A stretch of 64,000 nucleotides of DNA from assembly GCF_014207445.1 (NCBI RefSeq), contig NZ_JACHEM010000011.1:1-64000 (forward strand), in the 5' to 3' direction. Position 1 is the first letter of the stretch, and each line of letters starts with the position of its first letter. The translations under genes and the position numbers were made by a program. Shown here piece by piece: positions 43,609-52,241 of this stretch. The notes under the pieces are model-generated. The model was given only the letters and a program-made list of their open reading frames with translations, was not told where the DNA came from and ran no database searches. The stretch comes from Streptomyces candidus. GTDB lineage: Bacteria > Actinomycetota > Actinomycetes > Streptomycetales > Streptomycetaceae.

Positions 43609-43676
43609 CCCGCGCCTCCTCACCAGCACCCACGTAATGCCCCCAGTGTGGGGGAGGGTGGCCACCGGGGACAGTG

Positions 43677-43716
43677 GGCCTCGGTGGCCTCGGTGGCCTC
43701 GGTGGCCTCGTTGGCC
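43677..43716 (+). repeat. Nine-base tandem repeat, four copies
   Basis: GGCCTCGGT at 43677-43685, 43686-43694, 43695-43703 and a variant GGCCTCGTT at 43704-43712, then a partial unit. It lies in the non-coding gap between lnt and the SnoaL-like gene. Confidence 0.85.
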
Positions 43717-43771
43717 GCGCCGGCCGGTCCCGGCCGGCGCCGGACGACGCGCAGGCCGGAGCCTGCGGGCG

Positions 43772-44287
43772 TCAGACGATGCCCGCCCCGGTGCGCCGCC
43801 ACTTCTCATGGACGGTGACCCGGTGCACCCGCCAGGAGCCGAAACTGTCGTCGTCCGCTTCGGCGGAACGGAGCAAGCGGAAGGTGTAGCGCCCGCCGGT
43901 GACGAAGTTCGGCGCGAACGAGCCGGCGGGTTCCTCTCCCGTACGGTCGTCCGGCGTGCGTTCCAGCCGCATCGGACTGAGATAGTCCGCCCGGAGTTCC
44001 GCGCCGTCCCCGCTGTTCCCGTCGAGTTCCTCCAGACGGAGACGGCGGTTGACGATCAGGTGCTGGCGCACGGGGAACAGCGTCAGCATTTCGGCCAGCC
44101 AGCCGCAGACCTCGCGGGCCGGGCCCTCGATGCCGCCCGCCGACCGGTAGTCGGCGCGGCCGTCCGGTGTGAACAGGGCTTCGTAGGCGGACCAGTCGCC
44201 GTCGTCGACGGCGACCGCGTAGGCGGTGACCACCGCGTCGACGGCCAGCCGGTCCATTACGGTCGCGAGCTCCACACGCTGTGTCAT
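43772..44287 (-). CDS. SnoaL/NTF2-like protein
   Basis: Protein of 171 residues of the cone-shaped NTF2/SnoaL fold: VDAVVTAYAVAVDDGDWSAYE, LFTPDGRADYRSAGG and MLTLFPVRQHLIVNRRLR. Members include scytalone dehydratase-like enzymes, steroid isomerases and many of unknown role. No active-site set can be assigned by eye. ATG 44287 begins the conserved domain; longer reading frames upstream continue into non-coding sequence. Adjacent uppP is unrelated. Confidence 0.85.
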   Translation of the reverse strand: MTQRVELATVMDRLAVDAVVTAYAVAVDDGDWSAYEALFTPDGRADYRSAGGIEGPAREVCGWLAEMLTLFPVRQHLIVNRRLRLEELDGNSGDGAELRADYLSPMRLERTPDDRTGEEPAGSFAPNFVTGGRYTFRLLRSAEADDDSFGSWRVHRVTVHEKWRRTGAGIV

Positions 44288-44415
44288 CGGAACAGTCTCC
44301 GGCAGAGGGGGCGTGGGGCCAAGGGCCCCGCGCGACGCCCCGCACCACGTGCCCCCGCCGTTCCGCCCAGGACAGCCTCGCGGCCCGGCGGCGCAGCGCG
44401 GGCGTCCGGCCCGCC

Positions 44416-45294
44416 TCAGCCCGCCGACTCCCCGGCGTGCGGACTCAGCACACCCGTGCCGACCAGGACGAACAGCAGGACGCCCAACGCCACCCGGTAG
44501 TAGACGAACGGCATGAAGCTCCGCGTGGAGATGAACCGCATGAACCATGCGATCACCGCGTACCCCACCACGAAAGCGATCACCGTCGCGAAGACCGTCG
44601 GACCCCACGACACGTGCCCGCCGACGTCCTTCAGCTCGTACACCCCCGATGCCAGCACCGCCGGGATGGCCAGCAGGAACGAGTACCGCGCCGCCGACTC
44701 ACGCGTGTAGCCCATCAGGAGGCCGCCGCTGATGGTCGCGCCGGAGCGGGAGACGCCCGGGATCAGGGCGAGTGCCTGGCAGCAGCCGAAGATCAGACCG
44801 TCCTTGATCCCGAGGTCCCGCAGCGTCTTGCGGTGGTTCCCGGCCTGGTGCCGGCCGGTGCCCGCGTTCGCCTCCGCCCGCGCGGCCAGCCGGTCCGCGA
44901 AGCCCAGTACCAGGCCCATCACGATCAGAGTGGTCGCGATCAGCCGCAGATCGCGGAACGGGCCCTCGATCTGGTCCTTGAGGGTGACGCCGAGCACCCC
45001 GATCGGGATCGAGCCCACGATCACGAGCCAGCCCATCTGCGCATCGTGGTCGCCGCGCATCGACTTGTCACGCAGCGAACGGAACCACGCGCCGAGAATC
45101 GTCGCGATGTCCTTGCGGAAGTAGATGAGGACGGCCGTCTCGGTGCCGATCTGGGTGATGGCGGTGAACGCCGCGCCCGGGTCCTGCCAGCCCGCGAAGG
45201 CGGCCGTCAGGCGCAGATGGGCGCTCGACGAGATGGGCAGGAATTCGGTCAGGCCCTGGACCAGCCCGAGGATGAAGGATTCGAACCAGCTCAT
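44416..45294 (-). CDS. uppP: Undecaprenyl-diphosphate phosphatase
   Basis: Integral membrane enzyme of 292 residues (BacA/UppP). It removes a phosphate from undecaprenyl diphosphate to recycle the cell-wall lipid carrier and gives bacitracin tolerance. The two signature regions are present: QGLTEFLPISSSAH at residues 13-26 and PGVSRSGATI at about 180. Length normal. A loop of about 20 residues rich in Ala, Gly, Arg and His after helix five is slightly longer than usual. Confidence 0.95.
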   Translation of the reverse strand: MSWFESFILGLVQGLTEFLPISSSAHLRLTAAFAGWQDPGAAFTAITQIGTETAVLIYFRKDIATILGAWFRSLRDKSMRGDHDAQMGWLVIVGSIPIGVLGVTLKDQIEGPFRDLRLIATTLIVMGLVLGFADRLAARAEANAGTGRHQAGNHRKTLRDLGIKDGLIFGCCQALALIPGVSRSGATISGGLLMGYTRESAARYSFLLAIPAVLASGVYELKDVGGHVSWGPTVFATVIAFVVGYAVIAWFMRFISTRSFMPFVYYRVALGVLLFVLVGTGVLSPHAGESAG

Positions 45295-45554
45295 GAGGGT
45301 GGCGCCGTCCCGGATCGAGGCGCAGCGGTGCGGTGATGCGGGAGAGCACTGCGCGAGGGGTGGGGTGAGTGGTGCGCAGCGTACCCAGGGAAGGTGGCCG
45401 AACGGTGATCAGCGGGCAACGGGCGTGGCCCGGTGTCGCACCCGGGAGTTCACCTGCCGCGGGTCCTGCCGGTCGGGGTGCCGCGCACCCGCCGGCCCCG
45501 CCGGCTTCTCGGGATCACCGTGCCTGCCCGGCCGCGCGGCCCCACACCGCGCCC

Positions 45555-46373
45555 TCAGCCCTTCGGGAGCGGGAGTACGGGAACCTTCCCGGCCTCCGCG
45601 GACTGCGTCCCGTCGCCCCGCATGTCCTCGGAACTCGCGACGAGTACGCCCGTCCCGGCCGACCGGCCGATCGAGTGACGCTTGCGCCACGCCACCACCA
45701 CACCCGCGATGCTCGACACCACGATGAATCCCGTCGAGATCAGGAAGGCGGGCGACCGCGGCGACGAGGCCTCGCTGCCCGCTATGACGTACGCCAGGGT
45801 GTTCGGGACCGAACCGAGCCCGGTCGCCGTCAGGAACGAGAAGTACCGCATCCGCGAGACCGCCGCGCAGTAGTTGGCGGCGGCGAACGGCACCCCGGGG
45901 AACAGCCGGATCGCCAGCATCGAACGGAAACCGTGCCGGCTGAGCACCCCGTCCGCCGCGAGCAGCACCCGCCCCCGCAGCATCGGACGCAGCGCGTCCT
46001 GCCCGAGCAGTCGGCCCAGACCGAACGAGATCCCCGCCCCCAGCACCGTTCCGCCGATGGACGTGGTGAGGCCGAGGGCGGTCCCGAAGAGCGCGCCCGC
46101 CGCCAGGTTGAGGATCGGGCGCGGCACGAACGCCACCGTGCACAGCCCGTACGCCACCCCGAACAGCACCGCTGCCATGGCCCCGCCCAGCTGTGGCGGC
46201 CATCCGTCCGCCAGCATCTTCTGCGGCTCGTACAGCAGGACCGCGGTGGCCGCCGAAGCCAGCACGACCGCGAGCAGGGCGAGCCTCGCCCAGGGCGACA
46301 TCAGCGCCTTGGCGAGGCGAACCGAGCGCGGTCGGTCCGTGCGGGCCGGGGCCCGGGGGGCTTGGTCGAACAT
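45555..46373 (-). CDS. TVP38/TMEM64 (SNARE-associated) membrane protein
   Basis: Protein of 272 residues in the DedA/TVP38 superfamily. Core motifs: FVPRPILNLAAGALFG, GGTVLGAGISFGLGRLLG and FPGVPFAAANYCAAVSRM. These proteins move phospholipids or undecaprenyl phosphate across the membrane. On the minus strand TAGTCT ends six bases before the ATG, so it is probably leaderless. It diverges from the AlkD-like gene with 49 bases between the starts. C-terminal tail is disordered. Confidence 0.88.
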   Translation of the reverse strand: MFDQAPRAPARTDRPRSVRLAKALMSPWARLALLAVVLASAATAVLLYEPQKMLADGWPPQLGGAMAAVLFGVAYGLCTVAFVPRPILNLAAGALFGTALGLTTSIGGTVLGAGISFGLGRLLGQDALRPMLRGRVLLAADGVLSRHGFRSMLAIRLFPGVPFAAANYCAAVSRMRYFSFLTATGLGSVPNTLAYVIAGSEASSPRSPAFLISTGFIVVSSIAGVVVAWRKRHSIGRSAGTGVLVASSEDMRGDGTQSAEAGKVPVLPLPKG

Positions 46374-46385
46374 CCGGGGAGACTA

Positions 46386-46415
46386 ACTGACATACGGGTG
46401 TGATCGCCGTAATGT
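46386..46415 (+). promoter_or_regulatory. Promoter of the AlkD-like gene
   Basis: CTGACA (46386-46391) and TAATGT (46410-46415), 18 bases apart; transcription would start at the ATG (46423). Divergent from the TVP38 promoter, with which it overlaps. Confidence 0.55.
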
Positions 46416-46422
46416 GCACCGC

Positions 46423-47139
46423 ATGAACCGCTTGACCCGTACGGCTGACAGCGGTCCGTCAAGCGCGCTCGCCGACACCGTCCTGGCACGCCTGACCAGC
46501 GTGTACCCGACGGCGGCGGACCCCGAGCAGGCCGGTCGAGCGGCCGCGTACATGCGAAACATCACTCCCTTCCTCGGTATCCGCACTCCCGAGCGCCGCG
46601 CACTCTCCCGAGTGGTGCTCGACGGCACTGCGCAACCCCAGGAGGCGGACTGCACGGCGATCGCGCTGCGTTGCTGGGAACTGGAGGGCCGCGAGTACCA
46701 GTACTTCGCCGTCGACCACCTGCGACGGCACGTGGGACGGCTGTCCTCCGGCTTTTTGCCCGTGGCCCGCCGGCTGATCGTCACCCTCCCCTGGTGGGAC
46801 ACCGTCGACCTGCTCGCCGTGCACGTCGTCGGCCCGCTCGTCGCCGCAGACCCGGAACTCGGCTCCGTCATGGACGAGTGGATCGACGACGAGGACAGGT
46901 GGCTCGTCAGGGCCGCGCTGCTGCACCAGCTCCGCCGCAGGGACGCCACCGACACCGGCCGGCTCTTCGCCCACTGCCTGCGCCGGGCCGCCCACCCGGA
47001 CTTCTTCGTCCGCAAGGCCATCGGCTGGTGCCTGCGCGAGTACGCGAAGACGGACCCGGCGGCGGTACGGGCCTTCGTCGCGGCGCACCGCGCCGAACTG
47101 TCGCCGCTGTCCGTGCGGGAGGCGCTGAAGAACCTCTGA
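46423..47139 (+). CDS. DNA alkylation repair protein (AlkD-like HEAT-repeat)
   Basis: Protein of 238 residues built from ARM/HEAT helical repeats as in AlkD, which excises alkylated bases. Conserved segments: PFLGIRTPERRALSR, CWELEGREYQYFAVDHLRRH, PWWDTVDLLAVHVVGPL and FFVRKAIGWCLREYAKTDP. The Trp/Asp residues of the DNA-facing groove are present. ATG 46423 falls at the predicted transcription start; a GTG at 46414 would be in the promoter. Third-position GC normal. Confidence 0.9.
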   Translation: MNRLTRTADSGPSSALADTVLARLTSVYPTAADPEQAGRAAAYMRNITPFLGIRTPERRALSRVVLDGTAQPQEADCTAIALRCWELEGREYQYFAVDHLRRHVGRLSSGFLPVARRLIVTLPWWDTVDLLAVHVVGPLVAADPELGSVMDEWIDDEDRWLVRAALLHQLRRRDATDTGRLFAHCLRRAAHPDFFVRKAIGWCLREYAKTDPAAVRAFVAAHRAELSPLSVREALKNL

Positions 47140-47531
47140 CCGCTGTTCGGGTCGCGCCGGCCGGCGCTGCTCCCCGCCGCCAGGAAAACCGTTCGACCCG
47201 AGCGGCCCGATCGGCGATGATCGGCCCATGTTCCGGTACGCCTTCCTCGCAGCAACGCCCGCAGCCGCGGGCGCTGTTCGGGCTGCCGGTTTCCCGCTCG
47301 CCGCACTCGGCCCCGCCGCAGCCGTCCCGGCCGCACTCGGCTCCGCAGCAGCCGTCCCGGCCGCAGTCGGCCCCGACGCCTTCGGCGGCGCCCGAAGCTG
47401 ACCCTCCCCGGACACTCCGGCGGACCCCGCAGGGGGAGGGTCGGTCGGATCCAGGGGTCCCCGTCTCCCGCCGCACGGCCCATCGGCCCGGCGCCGAGAC
47501 CTCAGCTTCGTGTCACCCCGAAGGAAGAGTC
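47140..47531. other. Intergenic region before tuf3 with 30-base tandem repeat
   Basis: About 390 bases without a supported gene. A 30-base repeat at 47300-47380 leaves all three forward frames open, giving Pro/Ala-rich shadow frames. The tuf3 promoter should be here but was not identified. Confidence 0.5.
47300..47380 (+). repeat. 30-base tandem repeat, 2.7 copies
   Basis: Units at 47300-47329, 47330-47359 and 47360-47380 (partial), each starting GCCGCACTCGG or GCCGCAGTCGG, with few differences. Non-coding, about 150 bases before tuf3. Confidence 0.85.
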
Positions 47532-48704
47532 ATGCCCAAGACGGCATACGTCCGCACCAAGCCCCACCTCAACATCGGCACCATGGGGCACGTCGACCAC
47601 GGCAAGACCACCCTTACCGCCGCCATCACCAAGGTCCTCGCCGAGCGCGGCACCGGCACCTTCGTCCCGTTCGACCGGATCGACCGGGCCCCCGAGGAGG
47701 CGCTGCGCGGCATCACCATCAACATCAGCCACGTCGAGTACGAGACCGACACCCGCCACTACGCCCACGTCGACATGCCCGGCCACGCCGACTACGTCAA
47801 GAACATGGTCACCGGCGCCGCCCAGCTCGACGGCGCGATCCTCGTCGTCTCCGCGCTCGACGGCATCATGCCGCAGACCGCCGAGCACGTCCTGCTCGCC
47901 CGTCAGGTCGGCGTCGACCACATCGTCGTCGCCCTCAACAAGGCCGACGCGGGCGACGACGAGCTCACCGACCTGGTCGAGCTGGAGGTCCGCGAACTGC
48001 TCACCTCCCACGGCTACGGCGGCGACGCCGTACCGGTCGTGCGGGTGTCGGGGCTCAGGGCGCTGGAGGGCGACCCACGGTGGACCGGTTCCATCGAGGC
48101 GCTGCTCGACGCCGTCGACACCTACGTGCCGATGCCGGAGCGGTACGTGGACGCACCCTTCCTGCTGCCGGTGGAGAACGTCCTCACCATCACCGGGCGC
48201 GGCACGGTCGTCACCGGTGCCATCGAGCGCGGCACCGTCGCGGTCGGCGACCGGGTGGAGGTGATCGGCGCCGACGTCGAGACGGTGGTCACCGGGCTGG
48301 AGACCTTCGGCAAGCCGATGGACAGCGCGCAGGCGGGCGACAACGTCGCGCTGCTGCTGCGCGGGGTGCCCCGTGACGGGGTTCGCCGCGGGCACGTCGT
48401 GGCGGCACCCGGAAGCGCCACGCCCGCGCGGCACTTCACCGCCCAGGTGTACGTCCTGTCGGCGAAGGACGGCGGCCGGTCGACGCCGGTCGCCTCCGGC
48501 TACCGGCCGCAGTTCTACCTCCGTACCGCGGACGTGGTCGGCGACGTGGACCTCGGCCAGGCCGCCGTCGCGCGGCCGGGCGAGACCGTCACCATGACGG
48601 TCGAGCTCGGGCGTGCGGTTCCGCTGGAGACGGGCCTCGGCTTCGCGATCCGCGAGGGCGGACGGACGGTCGGCGCGGGAACGGTGACCGAGGTCCTCGG
48701 CTGA
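47532..48704 (+). CDS. tuf3: Elongation factor Tu, divergent paralogue (EF-Tu3)
   Basis: Translational GTPase of 390 residues. G1 is GHVDHGKTT (K25), G3 DMPGH (usually DCPGH) and G4 NKAD. The sequence is clearly EF-Tu but has replaced many otherwise fixed residues, like Tuf3 of S. coelicolor, which is expressed under stress and stringent control as I recall. It is not in a ribosomal operon. Possible roles are antibiotic-tolerant elongation or stress translation. GGAAGAG precedes the ATG at 47532. The C-terminal domain-3 tail is standard length. Confidence 0.9.
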   Translation: MPKTAYVRTKPHLNIGTMGHVDHGKTTLTAAITKVLAERGTGTFVPFDRIDRAPEEALRGITINISHVEYETDTRHYAHVDMPGHADYVKNMVTGAAQLDGAILVVSALDGIMPQTAEHVLLARQVGVDHIVVALNKADAGDDELTDLVELEVRELLTSHGYGGDAVPVVRVSGLRALEGDPRWTGSIEALLDAVDTYVPMPERYVDAPFLLPVENVLTITGRGTVVTGAIERGTVAVGDRVEVIGADVETVVTGLETFGKPMDSAQAGDNVALLLRGVPRDGVRRGHVVAAPGSATPARHFTAQVYVLSAKDGGRSTPVASGYRPQFYLRTADVVGDVDLGQAAVARPGETVTMTVELGRAVPLETGLGFAIREGGRTVGAGTVTEVLG

Positions 48705-48728
48705 GGGAACGGGCCGACGGTCCGGTCA

Positions 48729-48770
48729 GGGCCCGGTCCGCGCGGCGCAGCGTGCGTGCGGGCCGGGCCC
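48729..48770. terminator. Hairpin between convergent tuf3 and PPK2 genes
   Basis: GGGCCCGG (48729-48736) pairs with CCGGGCCC (48763-48770). The interior is GC-rich and imperfect. It follows tuf3 by 25 bases and precedes the PPK2 stop by 45, so it may serve both strands. Confidence 0.5.
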
Positions 48771-48814
48771 CGTTCGTCGGCCCGCACCGTCCGCACGCAT
48801 GCCGCGTCGGGCCG

Positions 48815-49816
48815 TCAGCCCTCCTCGGGGTGACGGCCCGGACCGTCGCCGTCGCCCAGCAGCGGAGTGGGGGAGAGGTCGGTGGGTTCCTCGCCGCTCT
48901 CCAGCAGGGTGTCGGCGGAACCGATGATGCGCGGGTCGGCCTTTCCGACCGCGCTCTCGTCCTTCGCCGCGTAGTCGCAGCGCAGCAGCAGGTGGCGCAT
49001 CGCCTCCAGACGTCCGCGCCGCTTGTCGTTGCTCTTGACCACCGTCCAGGGCGCGTGCGGGGTGTCCGTCGCGCGGAACATCTCGACCTTCGCCTCGGTG
49101 TACGCGTCCCACAGGTCCAGCGACGCCAGGTCGGTGGGGGAGAGCTTCCACTGCCGTACCGGGTCGACCTGGCGGATCGCGAACCGGGTGCGCTGCTCGC
49201 CGCGCGAGACCGAGAACCAGAACTTGACCAGTACGATCCCGTCGTCCGTGAGCATCTGCTCGAACGCCGGGGCCTGCTCGTAGAAGTGCCGGTACTGGGC
49301 CGGGGTGCAGAAGCCCATGACCCGCTCCACGCCCGCCCGGTTGTACCAGGACCGGTCGAAGAAGACGATCTCCCCGGCCGAGGGGAGGTGCGTGATGTAC
49401 CGCTGGAAGTACCACTGGCCGCTCTCGCGCTCGGTGGGCTTGTCGAGCGCCACGACGCGGGCCCCGCGCGGGTTCAGGCGTTCGGTGAAGCGCTTGATGG
49501 TGCCGCCCTTGCCCGCCGCGTCCCGGCCCTCGCACACCACGACGACGCGCTGGCCGGTCTCCTTCACCCACTTCTGGAGCTTGAGCAGCTCGATCTGGAG
49601 GATCCGCTTCTGGCGTTCGTACGCGGCACGGCCGAGCTTCTTGTCGTACGGGTAGTTCTCGCGCCAGGTGCCCAGGGGGCGGCCGTCGCCGTCCAGGAGG
49701 ATGGGCTGCTCGGGGCGCTCTTCGTCCACCAGCAGGCCGTCGAGCAGCTCCGCCTCGGCGGCGGTGGTGTCGTTCCGGCCCTGGATGGGTGTCGCCGGTT
49801 TCTGGTCGTGGGACAC
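48815..49816 (-). CDS. ppk2: Polyphosphate kinase 2 family protein
   Basis: Protein of 333 residues of PPK2 class. P-loop GRDAAGKGG, lid residues in RWYFQRY-type segment (GQWYFQRYITHLPSAGE), and FFDRSWYNRAGVERVMGF are all present. It phosphorylates GDP or ADP with polyphosphate, restoring nucleotide triphosphates in starvation. GTG 49816 has AAGGAAG upstream on the minus strand; the longer reading frame adds Pro/Ala-rich sequence without a ribosome site. Convergent with tuf3, another stress-linked gene. Confidence 0.92.
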   Translation of the reverse strand: MSHDQKPATPIQGRNDTTAAEAELLDGLLVDEERPEQPILLDGDGRPLGTWRENYPYDKKLGRAAYERQKRILQIELLKLQKWVKETGQRVVVVCEGRDAAGKGGTIKRFTERLNPRGARVVALDKPTERESGQWYFQRYITHLPSAGEIVFFDRSWYNRAGVERVMGFCTPAQYRHFYEQAPAFEQMLTDDGIVLVKFWFSVSRGEQRTRFAIRQVDPVRQWKLSPTDLASLDLWDAYTEAKVEMFRATDTPHAPWTVVKSNDKRRGRLEAMRHLLLRCDYAAKDESAVGKADPRIIGSADTLLESGEEPTDLSPTPLLGDGDGPGRHPEEG

Positions 49817-50092
49817 GGGGCTTCCTTGCGTCGTCGGGGCGCGTGGTCGGCGGAAGGGGGCGGGAGGGGGCCCGGGGCGGGCCGGGGCCGGACATGCGCG
49901 GCGGGACGCGGCCGGTGCATCGGATGCGGTGCTCGGTTCCATCCTGGCCGGTACCGCTCAGATCGGCATGCGGCCCCGTGTGCGGCCGGGGGCGCCACGG
50001 GCGCCGGGCAGCAGAAGGGCCGGGGCCGGCAGAGCTACGCAGAGGGCAGGCACGACCACGACACACCTCCGTTCGGTTCGGAGCGGACCCCC

Positions 50093-50116
50093 GGGAACGC
50101 GGGAACGCGGGAACGT
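50093..50116 (+). repeat. Eight-base tandem repeat, three copies
   Basis: GGGAACGC, GGGAACGC, GGGAACGT in tandem in the ppk2/protease gap. Confidence 0.8.
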
Positions 50117-50203
50117 CCTCCGCATGCCCGCCGGCCGGCCGTACATGCCCGCCGCACCGATGCCGCGGTCGGCGGCGGCGCGGCGGGGGCGGGATGACGG
50201 CAT

Positions 50204-50218
50204 ATGACGACACGTCAT
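50204..50218. promoter_or_regulatory. Perfect inverted repeat upstream of the subtilisin gene
   Basis: ATGACG-ACA-CGTCAT, 15 bases, about 190 bases before the start codon. Suitable for a dimeric regulator such as a GntR or MarR protein. Confidence 0.45.
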
Positions 50219-50407
50219 GTCAATTGTGCGGCCGACGTGTTCCGGGAGTGCAGGACCTCTTGTGGGGTTCAGGAGGATGGGCCAATCTTTCGGTGTCGGT
50301 CGGTCGGCGGCAAGCCGGACTTCACCGCACGTTGGCTTGTCATGCCCCTGCCGCACATTCCCCCACTGATGCACCACCGGTGCACCCCCATGAGGAGGAC
50401 CCCTCCG

Positions 50408-51994
50408 ATGTCGATGCGTCCTGCATCCGCCCGCAGCACGTCCCGAAGACTCGCTCTGGCCGGCGCGACCGCGGTCGCCGCCCTCGCGCTCGGCGCCGTC
50501 TCCGTCCTGCCCGCCGCCGCGGCCCCCACCGCCGCCGAAGGGCTGATCGAGAACGCGGGAGCGGCCGACGCCGTCCCGGGCAGCTACATCGTCACCCTCA
50601 AGGAGTCCGCCGTCGACGCGGAGTCCGCGCAGGGCCAGGCGCTGGCCAAACGGTACGGAGCGAAGATCAAGGACACCTACGAGCGGGCCCTCAACGGCTA
50701 CGCGGTCGAGCTGTCCGAGGCACAGGCCAAGAAGTTCGCCGCCGACCCCTCGGTCGCCTCGGTCGCCCAGAACCGCGTGTTCACCATCGACGCCACCCAG
50801 CCCAACCCGCCGTCCTGGGGCCTGGACCGCATCGACCAGCGGGCACTGCCGCTCGACCGGAGCTACACCTACCCCGACTCCGCGGGCGAGGGCGTGACCG
50901 CGTACGTCATCGACACCGGCGTACGCATCTCCCACAGCGACTTCGGAGGCCGGGCGAGCTACGGCTACGACGCGATCGACAACGACAACACCGCCCAGGA
51001 CGGCAACGGCCACGGCACGCACGTCGCCGGCACCGTCGGGGGCGGCGCGTACGGCGTCGCCAAGAAGGCGAGGATCGTCGGCGTACGCGTACTCAACAAC
51101 CAGGGCTCCGGCACCACCGCCCAGGTCGTCGCGGGCATCGACTGGGTGACGAAGAACGCCGTCAAGCCCGCCGTCGCCAACATGAGCCTCGGCGGCGGCG
51201 TGGACAGCGCACTGGACACCGCCGTACGCAACTCCATAGCCAGCGGCATCAGCTACGCCGTCGCGGCCGGCAACAGCAATGCCAACGCCCAGAACTACTC
51301 CCCGGCGCGCGTCGCGGAAGCGATCACCGTCGGCTCCACCACCAACACCGACGCCCGCTCCAGCTTCTCCAACTACGGCAGCGTCCTGGACCTCTTCGCC
51401 CCGGGCTCCTCCATCACCTCGGCGTGGCACACCGGTGACACCGCCACCAACACGATCTCCGGCACGTCGATGGCCGCCCCGCACGCGGCGGGCGCCGCGG
51501 CGCTCTACCTGGCGGGCAACAGGTCCGCCACCCCGGCCCAGGTCTCCTCGGCACTGTCCGCCGCGGCCACCCCGAACGTGGTCACCAACCCGGGCACCGG
51601 CTCGCCGAACAAGCTCCTGAACGTGGGCAGCTCCACCACGCCGCCCCCCGGCAAGCGCTTCGAGAACGCCACCGACGTGGCCATCCGCGACAACGCCACC
51701 GTCGAGTCCCCGGTCGCCGTGACCGGCGTCGCGGGCAACGCACCGTCCGCCCTGAGCGTCCCGGTCGACATCAAGCACACCTACATCGGTGACCTCAAGG
51801 TCGACCTCGTCGCCCCCGACGGCAGCGTCTACACCCTGAAGGGGTACGGCACGGGAGGCAGCAGCGACAACATCAACCAGACGTACACCGTGAACGCCTC
51901 CTCGGAGGTCGCCAACGGCACCTGGAAGCTGAGGGTGAGCGACAACGCGGCCCAGGACGTCGGCATGATCGACCTCTGGGCGCTCCAGTTCTGA
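50408..51994 (+). CDS. Secreted subtilisin-like serine protease with P domain
   Basis: Precursor of 528 residues. Signal peptide with basic start and LALGAVSVLPAAAA; inhibitor I9 propeptide to about residue 120; S8 catalytic domain with Asp169 (VIDTGV), His202 (GHGTHVAG) and Ser354 (SGTSMAAPH); and a C-terminal proprotein-convertase P domain (VPVDIKHTYIGDLKVDLVAP). It is exported, self-cleaves its propeptide and degrades proteins outside the cell. The P domain aids folding. GAGGAGG at 50393-50399 sets ATG 50408. Confidence 0.94.
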   Translation: MSMRPASARSTSRRLALAGATAVAALALGAVSVLPAAAAPTAAEGLIENAGAADAVPGSYIVTLKESAVDAESAQGQALAKRYGAKIKDTYERALNGYAVELSEAQAKKFAADPSVASVAQNRVFTIDATQPNPPSWGLDRIDQRALPLDRSYTYPDSAGEGVTAYVIDTGVRISHSDFGGRASYGYDAIDNDNTAQDGNGHGTHVAGTVGGGAYGVAKKARIVGVRVLNNQGSGTTAQVVAGIDWVTKNAVKPAVANMSLGGGVDSALDTAVRNSIASGISYAVAAGNSNANAQNYSPARVAEAITVGSTTNTDARSSFSNYGSVLDLFAPGSSITSAWHTGDTATNTISGTSMAAPHAAGAAALYLAGNRSATPAQVSSALSAAATPNVVTNPGTGSPNKLLNVGSSTTPPPGKRFENATDVAIRDNATVESPVAVTGVAGNAPSALSVPVDIKHTYIGDLKVDLVAPDGSVYTLKGYGTGGSSDNINQTYTVNASSEVANGTWKLRVSDNAAQDVGMIDLWALQF

Positions 51995-52100
51995 CCCCGG
52001 GCGCTCCGGTTCCGGCCCCGGAGCCGGCCGGTACCCACGAGCACACCCGGGCCTGACAGCGCACCGGCCCGACACCGCACCGGGGCCTGTCACCCCACAG

Positions 52101-52128
52101 AGGGCGGACGCCGCACGGCGTCCGCCCT
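52101..52128 (+). terminator. Strong hairpin terminator after the protease
   Basis: Twelve perfect base pairs (52101-52112 with 52117-52128) and a GCAC loop. CGTTT follows within a few bases. Confidence 0.75.
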
Positions 52129-52241
52129 CGCCCCGTTTCCTCACCCGTTCGGCGGGCCAGGGAGCGGTGCCGGAAGGCGCCCGGAGCACGGCGCTGATAG
52201 GCACGACGCAGAGACGTGACGCGTCGACGAAAGGTCTGATC

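Larger units (their letters stand above)
49817..50407. other. Long intergenic region between divergent ppk2 and subtilisin genes
   Basis: About 590 bases. It contains three tandem GGGAACGC-type units (50093-50116) and a perfect inverted repeat ATGACG-ACA-CGTCAT (50204-50218). The protease gene's ribosome site is at 50393-50399. A short hydrophobic minus-strand frame near 49958-50057 was seen but not accepted. Lower GC near 50215-50350 fits a promoter region. Confidence 0.5.

Noticed and set aside
46414..46422. GTG start for the AlkD-like gene
   Set aside because: It lies inside the predicted -10 element; the ATG at 46423 coincides with the transcription start.
47228..47401. 58-codon frame beginning MFRYAFLAATPAAAG
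   Set aside because: It is mostly the 30-base tandem repeat, has no ribosome site, and all three frames are open in this stretch.
49958..50057. Short minus-strand frame with hydrophobic VVPALCVALPAPALLLPG stretch
   Set aside because: A GGAGG lies upstream, but the sequence has no recognisable family, overlaps low-complexity DNA and could arise by chance.
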